Shown piece after piece: positions 6,767 to 12,634 of a stretch of DNA of 12,634 bases. The stretch is taken from contig DKMQ01000016.1 of assembly GCA_002470565.1 (NCBI GenBank), positions 12,485-25,118 on the forward strand, in the 5' to 3' direction. The stretch comes from Oceanospirillaceae bacterium UBA7410 (GTDB lineage: Bacteria; Pseudomonadota; Gammaproteobacteria; Pseudomonadales; Balneatricaceae). The translations under genes were made by a program, and so were the position numbers. Under the pieces are notes generated by a model. The model was not told the DNA's origin and made no database searches. It was given only the letters and a program-made list of their open reading frames with translations. Every line of letters begins with the position of its first letter. Positions within the stretch are counted from its first letter, which is position 1.

Positions 6767-7240
6767 TTATCTAAATGGATAAAGCCAAACTCTATAATCG
6801 TCAATTAATATATGAGCTTTTTCAATTTGTGCCGAGGTCATTTTTTTTACCACCTCTTCTTGGCTTATCGCCGCGTCTGGATCGCCACCGATCGCAGAAA
6901 GTACATACCACATATAGGCTCTTACAAGATCGGGTTTTTCAATACCCCTGCCCACTTCATAATACCAGCCAACACCACTTTGAGCCCCGGCATGTCCCTT
7001 CATGGACGAGCGCAAATACCATTCAAAAGCTCTTTCATCGTCTTTAGGCACACCCAGGCCCATGGCATACATTACCCCGATCAGCTCTTCAGCATCGGCA
7101 TTACCAGAGCGCGCAGCTGGCCAAAGCTCAGTCATCGCCTGCTTAAAGTTTCCCTTTTCCATAAGGTCTCGTGCATGCTCAATCTCTGCAAAACACGAGG
7201 TAGAAAACAGCATCAACCCAAGCAACAAAAATTTACGCAT
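6767..7240 (-). CDS. Secreted Sel1-repeat (TPR-like) small protein
   Basis: 157 residues. A signal peptide (MRKFLLLGLMLFSTSCFA, likely cleavage after A18) is followed by Sel1-like helical repeats. NADAEELIGVMYAMGLGVPKD (47-67) with AFEWYLRSSMKGHAGAQSGV, and GWYYEVGRGIEKPDLVRAYM (91-110) with WYVLSAIGGDPDA, fit the repeat consensus of about 36 residues. C16 is not in a good lipobox (STSC), so secretion to the periplasm is more likely than lipidation. Sel1 proteins act as interaction scaffolds; no partner can be named. The ATG at 7240 has only a weak AGGG upstream. It is divergent from the di-haem peroxidase gene with 15 bases between starts, and both products are periplasmic. The function beyond the repeat fold is unknown. 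Confidence 0.82.
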   Translation of the reverse strand: MRKFLLLGLMLFSTSCFAEIEHARDLMEKGNFKQAMTELWPAARSGNADAEELIGVMYAMGLGVPKDDERAFEWYLRSSMKGHAGAQSGVGWYYEVGRGIEKPDLVRAYMWYVLSAIGGDPDAAISQEEVVKKMTSAQIEKAHILIDDYRVWLYPFR

Positions 7241-7255
7241 AAGTTCGCCCTTTTA

Positions 7256-8560
7256 ATGATAGTTCAGTTAATATTTGGAATTTCTCAATCTTATGCTCTA
7301 GATTTTCCCAAACCTTTAACCCTAGATGATTTCATCACTTTTGATCAAAGGCAAGCCAAACTTGGGCAGTTATTATTTTATGATAAGGTTTTATCGGGCA
7401 ACCAAAACATATCATGTGGCACCTGCCATCATCACAATTTTGGTGGCGCAGATGGCTTATCCCTAGGCATTGGTGAGGGTGGCAATGGTGTTGGCACTAA
7501 AAGAACACCTGGCATTGGTGAGGATAAAATAAAAAAACGTATCCCACGCAATGCTCAAGCGTTATGGAATCTGGGCGCTAAAGAGTTTGAATTCATGTTT
7601 CATGATGGCAGGCTTTCAAAATCAGACTTATATGGCAATGGTTATAATTCTCCTGCAGAAGAATGGTTACCCAAAGGCTTAACCAATTTGCTTGCAGCCC
7701 AAGCGATGTTTCCGGTTACCTCACAGTTTGAAATGGCAGGCAATCCAAAAGAAAATCAAATTGCCGGCGCAACTCATGACCGCATTGACAATGTGTGGCC
7801 TATTGTCTCTAAGCGCATACGTAACATACCTGAATATGGTGAGCTTTTCGTGGGAGCGTTTGATCATATAGAAAGTGCCAACGATGTCACTATGGTGGAA
7901 ATTGCGGAGGCTTTGTCTGCTTTTATTAATATGGAATGGCGCAGCTTTGACTCGCCATTTGATGAGTTTATTGCCGGCAATGAAGAAGCATTAAGCTTGT
8001 CACAAAAACGTGGGTTAGATCTATTTTATGATAAGGCCAACTGCGCGTCCTGCCACTTGGGTGCGTTATTTACCGACCATGATTTTCATGCCCTAGCCCT
8101 GCCCCCATTTGGGCCCGGGCGCACCAGGCGTTTTGACCCTGTCACGCGAGATGTTGGCAGAATGGGTGAAACTGATTTATTGGAAGATGCGTACCGTTTT
8201 AGAACTCCAAGCCTTAGAAACGTCACCCTTACTGCACCTTATGGCCACAACGGAGCCTATGCCACGCTTGAGGGCATTGTAAAACATCATCTAGCACCTT
8301 TAAAATCATTACAACAATGGGCCCCCAAACAGGCAGGCTTGCCTGATGTGCCATGGCTGAGCAAAATAGATTTTTTAGTGCATGATGACGCGCGTGAGAT
8401 GGCCCGCATAAAGTCACACATTGATATAAAACCAATGGTGTTAGACGATCATGAGATTGAAGATTTGATTGCTTTTTTAGCCGCTCTTGAAGGAAAAAGC
8501 GCCCACAAATTACCTTTGGGACGCCCTTACACAGTGCCTAGCAAGCTTTTGGTTGATTAA
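7256..8560 (+). CDS. Di-haem cytochrome c peroxidase / MauG family protein, periplasmic
   Basis: 434 residues from the ATG at 7256. Two c-type haem motifs are present: CGTCH at 54-58 and CASCH at 263-267. Family landmarks include LGQLLFYDKVLSGNQNISC (36-54), RNAQALWNLGAKEFEFMFHDGR (98-119), MFPVTSQFEMAG (151-162) and FRTPSLRNVTLTAPYGHNGA (315-334). The family reduces hydrogen peroxide, or oxidises protein substrates in MauG itself. Export is expected: IVQLIFGISQSYA precedes LDF. From this ATG the signal lacks a basic n-region, so translation may begin upstream. An ATG at 7175 with AAGG 8 bases before it would add 27 basic-rich residues (HKF immediately before the hydrophobic part), but it would overlap the divergent Sel1 gene. 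The frame stays open even further, to 6812, only as antisense to that gene. The stop lies 4 bases from the convergent leuA stop. Confidence 0.87.
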   Translation: MIVQLIFGISQSYALDFPKPLTLDDFITFDQRQAKLGQLLFYDKVLSGNQNISCGTCHHHNFGGADGLSLGIGEGGNGVGTKRTPGIGEDKIKKRIPRNAQALWNLGAKEFEFMFHDGRLSKSDLYGNGYNSPAEEWLPKGLTNLLAAQAMFPVTSQFEMAGNPKENQIAGATHDRIDNVWPIVSKRIRNIPEYGELFVGAFDHIESANDVTMVEIAEALSAFINMEWRSFDSPFDEFIAGNEEALSLSQKRGLDLFYDKANCASCHLGALFTDHDFHALALPPFGPGRTRRFDPVTRDVGRMGETDLLEDAYRFRTPSLRNVTLTAPYGHNGAYATLEGIVKHHLAPLKSLQQWAPKQAGLPDVPWLSKIDFLVHDDAREMARIKSHIDIKPMVLDDHEIEDLIAFLAALEGKSAHKLPLGRPYTVPSKLLVD

Positions 8561-8564
8561 CCTT

Positions 8565-10229
8565 CTATATGTGGCGGCTAAAGGCGGTTAGCATTGCCTG
8601 CAAGGCTGCCGCTGTGGTGTCTTCTGCTTGCGCTATGCCATGCAATACCACACCATTCACACGCACTTCCATACACGCTAATGCTTGCGCATCAGTGCCA
8701 CTGCTAAGTGCATGCTGGTCAAACTGCGTTACTTCTAAATCACACCCATGATGCACACTTAATGCATCACTTAAGGCTTCTATAGCACCTGCACCATGGC
8801 CGGACAATAAGGTTTGTCCTACTGTAAAGCTGGCTTTAATTTCTTGACCATTGTCCTTAGTGCTTTGAGCCTGAATACTATAATCTTGTAACTGCCATGA
8901 CGCTTGCACATCTACAAAATGGTTTTGGTACAAGGTTTTGATATGTTTAGATGACACTTCAGCCCCTGATGCCTCTGTGGCTTTTTGTATCACTGTACTT
9001 ACCGCCGGATGCATCCATTTAGGTAGTTCAATGCCGTAATCTCGCTCTAGCACTAACGCCACGCCACCTTTGCCACTTTGGCTATTAATACGCACTACAG
9101 CTTCGTATTCACGGCCAATGTCACGTGGGTCTATGGGTAGATATGCTACGTCCCAATGAGTTTTATTATGGGTTTTATGATAAGCCACAGATTTACGGAT
9201 AGCGTCTTGATGGCTGCCTGAAAAAGCGGTGTAAACTAGCTCACCAGCCCATGGATGGCGCGGCGACACTGCGATTTCAGTACAACTTTCAACCACTTCA
9301 ATAATTTCTAATACATTGCCTAGGTCTAGCATTGGGTCCATACCTTGAGAGTACAGGTTCATGGCCATAGTAATCACGTCCATATTACCTGTGCGCTCAC
9401 CGTTGCCCATCAAAGTGCCTTCCACACGATCAGCTCCAGCTAAAATACCTAACTCTGCCGCAGCTACTGCACAGCCTCGGTCGTTGTGTGTATGCAAGCT
9501 GATGGTCACATCTTTACGATGCTGTAAATGGCGACAAAAATATTCAATCTGATCGGCAAACAAATTAGGCGTAGAAAGCTCTACAGTAGAGGGTAAGTTA
9601 ATAATCAATTCACGGCCATTGTTGGGTAGCCATTGCTTAATAACGGCGTCACACACTTCTACAGCATAATCCATTTCTGTGCCGGTAAAGCTTTCTGGTG
9701 AATACTCAAAACCCCATTGGGTGTCTGGATAGTTATTTGCGTATTGCTGCACCCATTTGGCGCCTTGTACGGCAATGGCTTTAATACCTGCTTCTGGTAA
9801 GCCAAACACTTGTTCACGTTGCACTGTAGAGGTGGAATTATAAACGTGCACTATGGCTTTTTTAACACCATCCAAGGCTTCGTAGGTCTTTTTAATTAAC
9901 TCTTCACGAGCCGGCGTAAGCACTTGCAGAGTCACATCTTCTGGCACACGACCTTCTTCGATCAACATACGTACAAAATCAAAGTCTGGCACTGAGGCTG
10001 ACGGAAAACCCACCTCTATTTGCTTAAACCCAAGCTTTACCAACAACTCAAACATGCGTAGCTTTTGTTGCCCGTTCATCGGGTTTACCAATGCCTGGTT
10101 ACCATCACGTAAATCCACACTACACCACATTGGTGCTTTTTCTATCGATTTGCTTGGCCATGTGCGATCTGGCAAAGGCGTGGCTTGAAATGGCTGATAT
10201 TTAAGGTGGTTAAAGGTGTGATCAAACAT
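8565..10229 (-). CDS. leuA: 2-isopropylmalate synthase (leucine biosynthesis)
   Basis: 554 residues from the ATG at 10229. It catalyses the first committed step of leucine synthesis: acetyl-CoA + 2-ketoisovalerate to 2-isopropylmalate. The N-terminal DRTWPSKSIEKAPMWCSVDLRDGNQAL signature of the long bacterial/fungal form is present, with catalytic-site residues R41 and D42. The metal-binding HTHND motif is at 246-250, and GNGERTGNMD at 276-285 matches the family. Residues about 430-554 form the C-terminal leucine-sensing regulatory domain, so feedback inhibition is expected. An in-frame TTG at 10241 would add four residues, but neither start has a strong ribosome-binding site; homology to other LeuA proteins favours the ATG. 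The gene is single, with no leuBCD nearby, and is divergent from an Lrp/AsnC regulator that may control it. Confidence 0.95.
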   Translation of the reverse strand: MFDHTFNHLKYQPFQATPLPDRTWPSKSIEKAPMWCSVDLRDGNQALVNPMNGQQKLRMFELLVKLGFKQIEVGFPSASVPDFDFVRMLIEEGRVPEDVTLQVLTPAREELIKKTYEALDGVKKAIVHVYNSTSTVQREQVFGLPEAGIKAIAVQGAKWVQQYANNYPDTQWGFEYSPESFTGTEMDYAVEVCDAVIKQWLPNNGRELIINLPSTVELSTPNLFADQIEYFCRHLQHRKDVTISLHTHNDRGCAVAAAELGILAGADRVEGTLMGNGERTGNMDVITMAMNLYSQGMDPMLDLGNVLEIIEVVESCTEIAVSPRHPWAGELVYTAFSGSHQDAIRKSVAYHKTHNKTHWDVAYLPIDPRDIGREYEAVVRINSQSGKGGVALVLERDYGIELPKWMHPAVSTVIQKATEASGAEVSSKHIKTLYQNHFVDVQASWQLQDYSIQAQSTKDNGQEIKASFTVGQTLLSGHGAGAIEALSDALSVHHGCDLEVTQFDQHALSSGTDAQALACMEVRVNGVVLHGIAQAEDTTAAALQAMLTAFSRHI

Positions 10230-10305
10230 AATGGTGCTCAAATTAACTTATTTGAACTAGTGTATATCCAAGCGCGCGCAATAGCTTATTTATTTTGGCT
10301 TAAAT

Positions 10306-10334
10306 TTGACATTATTAGCAATAATTCATAACAT
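10306..10334 (+). promoter_or_regulatory. Sigma70-type promoter of the Lrp/AsnC-family gene
   Basis: TTGACA (10306-10311, perfect -35) and TAACAT (10329-10334, 4 of 6 to the -10 box) are separated by exactly 17 bases. This gives a start near 10341 and a leader of about 46 bases before the ATG at 10387. It is the best promoter match in the window. Confidence 0.65.
10311..10325. promoter_or_regulatory. AT-rich 15-base dyad, candidate Lrp/AsnC-family operator
   Basis: ATTATT-AGC-AATAAT is a perfect 6-base inverted repeat with a 3-base centre. It sits in the spacer between the -35 and -10 boxes of the regulator's own promoter and about 80 bases upstream of leuA. Lrp-family sites are typically 15-base AT-rich dyads, so it fits autoregulation and possible leuA control. 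Chance is possible in AT-rich DNA. Confidence 0.35.
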
Positions 10335-10386
10335 AAAAATTAATATACGAAATTTATTTGCCGAAAAACTCATTTAAGCAACTACT

Positions 10387-10866
10387 ATGACCACATTAGA
10401 CCGATTCGACCTTGCTATATTACGCAATCTACAAGATAACGGCAGCCTATCAAACCAAGAATTAGCTGAGCGGGTGGGCCTTACAGCTGCACCCTGTTCT
10501 AGGCGGGTAAAACAGCTAGAAGACACTGGGGTGATTCGTGATCGTGTGGTGCGTATCAATGACAGAGCCGTGAATCTTAACCTCACGGCAATATTGCATA
10601 TTATTATGGACAAACATATTCCTGAACGCTTTGATGAATTTGAATTTGCTGTGTCGCAGCTACCAGAGGTGATGGAGTGCTATTTAATCACCGGGCACGA
10701 AGCTGACTATCAGCTTAAAGTGGTGGTGCCTGACATGGATCGATACCACGATATTCTGTTAGGGAAAATCACCAAAATTAAAGGTGTAAGCGGTGTGAAG
10801 TCTGCGTTTGTTATGCGCAAGGTACTAGATAGCACAGCACTGCCTTTGGGCTATGTAAAGGCTTAG
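10387..10866 (+). CDS. Lrp/AsnC-family transcriptional regulator
   Basis: 159 residues, the usual length for the family. Residues about 4-60 are the N-terminal helix-turn-helix: LDRFDLAILRNLQDNG, then LSNQELAERVGLTAAPCSRRVKQLED and GVI. Residues about 66-150 are the RAM (AsnC ligand-binding, oligomerisation) domain, with MECYLITGHEADYQLKVVVPD at 96-116 holding the conserved G..DY.L pattern. These proteins form dimers to octamers, bind amino acids and often autoregulate. Divergent placement against leuA suggests control by leucine or a related amino acid (inference). The ATG at 10387 has a weak ribosome-binding site. It could respond to another amino acid; the family cannot be narrowed further by eye. 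Confidence 0.92.
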   Translation: MTTLDRFDLAILRNLQDNGSLSNQELAERVGLTAAPCSRRVKQLEDTGVIRDRVVRINDRAVNLNLTAILHIIMDKHIPERFDEFEFAVSQLPEVMECYLITGHEADYQLKVVVPDMDRYHDILLGKITKIKGVSGVKSAFVMRKVLDSTALPLGYVKA

Positions 10867-10900
10867 CTGTTATTTGCTACGAGACTAGAAACTACAATGG

Positions 10901-12022
10901 CTAATGAGAAGCTTTGCGCCAGCTCAGTGCTGCTAGCGCCTCTTGAAGCTTCTGCAACGGCCACTGCTGCTCCAATGCCTCAAGTAATATATCACGCCCA
11001 CTTAAAGGCTTTAAGCTTGCCCCTGGTGCATCTCGATCCATGTTACTAGAAAACGGATAACTGTCACTTAAAGCTGTGGCTATAGCTGATAACTCATCAC
11101 TACTTAGCTTGGTTTTACTTAGGTCGTCATAACAAGCAAGCTGCATGCGTTGCTGGTCAATAGATTCCATCGCTTTGCCAAAGGCAGAAGAAATCTGCAA
11201 CAGGTTTGCCATACGCTGCACATCTTTTGATATATTTGCGCCAGCACCATGCATTAACGCAGGATTAAAAAATAGCCCATCGCCTTTTTTAAGAGGTATC
11301 TGCACTGCATGTTCTGCAAAATAGGCTTTAAATTCAGGGTTACGATACAAGCCATAGCCTTGTTCATAACGCTGGGAGTAGGGTAATAATAATGTAGGGC
11401 CAGATTCCACCGGCATATCAATATGGGCCACAGCACCTTGTAAGGTGAGCATGGACGACATCACTTGCACATGCAGTGGGTAACGTTTCACCTGTTCATC
11501 ATTAGTGAATCCAAGATGATAATCACGATGAGGTTGCTGAGACGCACCTCCTGGATGCACTAGATTCACTTGTGAGGTAATTTGGTAATCAGGCCCAAGC
11601 CACGCCGTGCATATATCAGCCAATAGTGGGTTTTTATAATAGCTAATAAACGCTGCGGCATTATTCACTGCCATTTTTTCTAAACAATTCCACACACGGC
11701 TATTAGCGCCTGAAGCTGCAAAGTGATCTGCTAAGTTATGCTCTGTTTGGTTTTGCTCATGCATTAAGTCATAAAAAACCTGTGTAGCAGCATCTACTGT
11801 GGGCATGTGGTCAAAGAGCTTGCGCACGATGAAAACGCCTGCGCCATGCTGCCAGCAGTGCACCCACTGGGCGCTCACTATGGCTTTATCTTGAGCATTT
11901 AAACCACGTAATTGATCACCATCAAAAACAGGGATTTGCTGTTGAAAATCCACTGCATGGGGGTAATCTTTAAGCTGGTTTTTAGGCTCTAGGCTTGCCA
12001 CAAAGGCGTTCATGCTGGTCAT
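10901..12022 (-). CDS. Phytanoyl-CoA dioxygenase (PhyH) family Fe(II)/2-oxoglutarate oxygenase
   Basis: 373 residues from the ATG at 12022. It has the 2-oxoglutarate oxygenase facial triad H165-x-D167 (QQPHRDYHLGF) and H258 (FFNPALMHGAGANIS), plus R270 in a position suited to bind the co-substrate. ESGPTLLLPYSQRYE (206-220) and LKKGDGLFF (244-252) are typical PhyH surroundings. The substrate is unknown; family members hydroxylate lipids, small osmolytes and natural products. GAGGTG ends 6 bases before the ATG. The alternative GTG start at 12031 lies inside that ribosome-binding site and is not used. It lies 45 bases downstream of the IolG-type gene and is probably co-transcribed with it. Its 3' end faces the AsnC-family gene across 34 bases with no evident terminator. 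Confidence 0.85.
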   Translation of the reverse strand: MTSMNAFVASLEPKNQLKDYPHAVDFQQQIPVFDGDQLRGLNAQDKAIVSAQWVHCWQHGAGVFIVRKLFDHMPTVDAATQVFYDLMHEQNQTEHNLADHFAASGANSRVWNCLEKMAVNNAAAFISYYKNPLLADICTAWLGPDYQITSQVNLVHPGGASQQPHRDYHLGFTNDEQVKRYPLHVQVMSSMLTLQGAVAHIDMPVESGPTLLLPYSQRYEQGYGLYRNPEFKAYFAEHAVQIPLKKGDGLFFNPALMHGAGANISKDVQRMANLLQISSAFGKAMESIDQQRMQLACYDDLSKTKLSSDELSAIATALSDSYPFSSNMDRDAPGASLKPLSGRDILLEALEQQWPLQKLQEALAALSWRKASH

Positions 12023-12028
12023 ATTTTT

Positions 12029-12034
12029 CACCTC
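12029..12034 (-). promoter_or_regulatory. Ribosome-binding site fixing the PhyH-family start
   Basis: GAGGTG on the reverse strand, 6 bases before the ATG at 12022. It decides between that ATG and the overlapping GTG at 12031. Confidence 0.7.
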
Positions 12035-12067
12035 ACTGTTTACCGCTTACTGCTACAATCTAGCAAC

Positions 12068-12634
12068 TTAGTCTATTTCACTCAACAACACTGTGCGCTT
12101 TTGCGCCACCGATAAAAGAGCCGCTTCTGCCAAACGCAAAGATTGCAAGCCATCCTCCATATTTGGTAACACCACATCAACACCTTTAATAGCAGATATA
12201 AACCCACCCATTTCAGATTGATAAGCGTGTTCATAGCGCTCTAAGAAAAAGTGTAACGGCTTAGCACTATTCACCCCGTCTTGGGTGTAGCTTGTTAGGG
12301 TATGCTCGTTCACATTGGTTGCGGTTAACATGCCTAAACTGCCATGCACTTCAATACGCTGGTCATAGCCAAAGCTAGCCCTGCGGCTATTGGATATTTG
12401 GGCTAATTTACCAGATTTTGTGCGCAGCATTACTAAGGCGGTATCCACGTCTCCAGCTTCACCAATAGCACCATCTACCAAACACGAGGCTTGTGCAGAC
12501 ACCTCTACCACTTCTTCACCTAACAAAAACCGCGCCATATCGAAATCATGGATGGTCATGTCACGAAACAATCCACCAGACACCTTAATATAGTCCACAG
12601 GCGGTGGTGAAGGGTCTTTTGATATAACACTCAC
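12068..12634 (-). CDS. Gfo/Idh/MocA oxidoreductase, inositol 2-dehydrogenase (IolG) type; N-terminal part outside the window
   Basis: The last 188 residues are visible; the frame is open to the right edge, so the GTG at 12634 is not a real start. GGLFRDMTIHDFDMARFLLGEE (20-41 of the visible part) is the hallmark of IolG-like dehydrogenases. D25 and H29 have the +4 spacing of the catalytic Asp172 and His176 of Bacillus subtilis IolG. The catalytic lysine and the NAD-binding Rossmann domain lie off the window. The family is about 330-340 residues, so some 145 are missing. The likely reaction is NAD-dependent oxidation of a polyol ring or sugar at a secondary hydroxyl; inositol is the best guess, but related sugars are possible. 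It is followed by the PhyH-family gene in the same direction. Confidence 0.85.
   Translation of the reverse strand: MSVISKDPSPPPVDYIKVSGGLFRDMTIHDFDMARFLLGEEVVEVSAQASCLVDGAIGEAGDVDTALVMLRTKSGKLAQISNSRRASFGYDQRIEVHGSLGMLTATNVNEHTLTSYTQDGVNSAKPLHFFLERYEHAYQSEMGGFISAIKGVDVVLPNMEDGLQSLRLAEAALLSVAQKRTVLLSEID

Noticed and set aside
6755..6779. 7-base hairpin TCCATTT/AAATGGA at the end of the Sel1 gene as a terminator
   Set aside because: It is AT-rich, spans the stop codon and lacks a U-run on the reverse strand; the bidirectional terminator at 6674-6711 explains the 3' end better.
6812..7255. In-frame upstream extension of the di-haem peroxidase by 148 codons
   Set aside because: It runs antisense through nearly the whole Sel1 gene, has no similarity to the peroxidase family, and would bury the hydrophobic export segment in the middle of the protein.
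10326..10373. 15-residue open frame upstream of leuA as an attenuation leader peptide
   Set aside because: It has only two leucine codons, not adjacent, no ribosome-binding site, and no terminator hairpin follows before leuA.
10867..10900. Shared terminator between the convergent AsnC-family and PhyH-family genes
   Set aside because: No stem of useful length is visible in the 34 bases.
1..12634. CRISPR arrays, tRNA or rRNA genes, IS elements
   Set aside because: No regularly spaced repeats, RNA gene signatures, transposase frames or long terminal repeats were seen on reading both strands.

Overview
The window looks like a piece of chromosome from a Gram-negative proteobacterium, most likely a marine-type gammaproteobacterium. 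The evidence is AT-leaning base composition, dense short operons, a tripartite TRAP importer, a periplasmic di-haem peroxidase and a long-form leuA facing an Lrp/AsnC regulator. This is inference from gene content. No rRNA, tRNA, CRISPR array or transposase is visible.

Left block (1-6711): a GntR/HutC-type regulator, cut by the left edge, is divergent from a seven-part unit on the + strand. The unit runs: SsuD-like FMNH2-dependent monooxygenase, aldo/keto reductase, flavin reductase, TRAP DctQ, TRAP DctM, a 150-base leader-like gap, TRAP DctP, and a strong bidirectional terminator. The first three genes are packed with a 1-base overlap and a 1-base gap. The simplest reading is an oxidative sulfonate desulfonation pathway. 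DctPQM imports an organosulfonate, the flavin reductase supplies FMNH2, the monooxygenase releases sulfite and leaves an aldehyde, and the aldo/keto reductase reduces that aldehyde. This enzyme set matches the SmoC/SmoB/SmoA trio of the sulfoquinovose monooxygenase (sulfo-SMO) pathway, but with a TRAP importer in place of the ABC importer. It is the most interesting content of the window. The substrate is not proven: sulfoquinovose, or shorter sulfonates such as dihydroxypropanesulfonate or isethionate, would all fit. The regulator and the operon are separated by 111 bases that hold a striking long dyad.

Middle block (6767-8560): a small secreted Sel1-repeat protein on the - strand and a MauG/cytochrome c peroxidase family di-haem protein on the + strand. 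They are divergent with only 15 bases between the chosen start codons.

Right block (8565-12634): leuA (2-isopropylmalate synthase, - strand) is divergent from an Lrp/AsnC-family regulator. A near-consensus promoter and an AT-rich dyad lie in the shared upstream region, so the regulator may control itself and leuA. Convergent to the regulator is a - strand pair: the C-terminal part of an IolG-type (inositol 2-dehydrogenase family) oxidoreductase, cut by the right edge, followed by a phytanoyl-CoA dioxygenase-family Fe(II)/2-oxoglutarate oxygenase.
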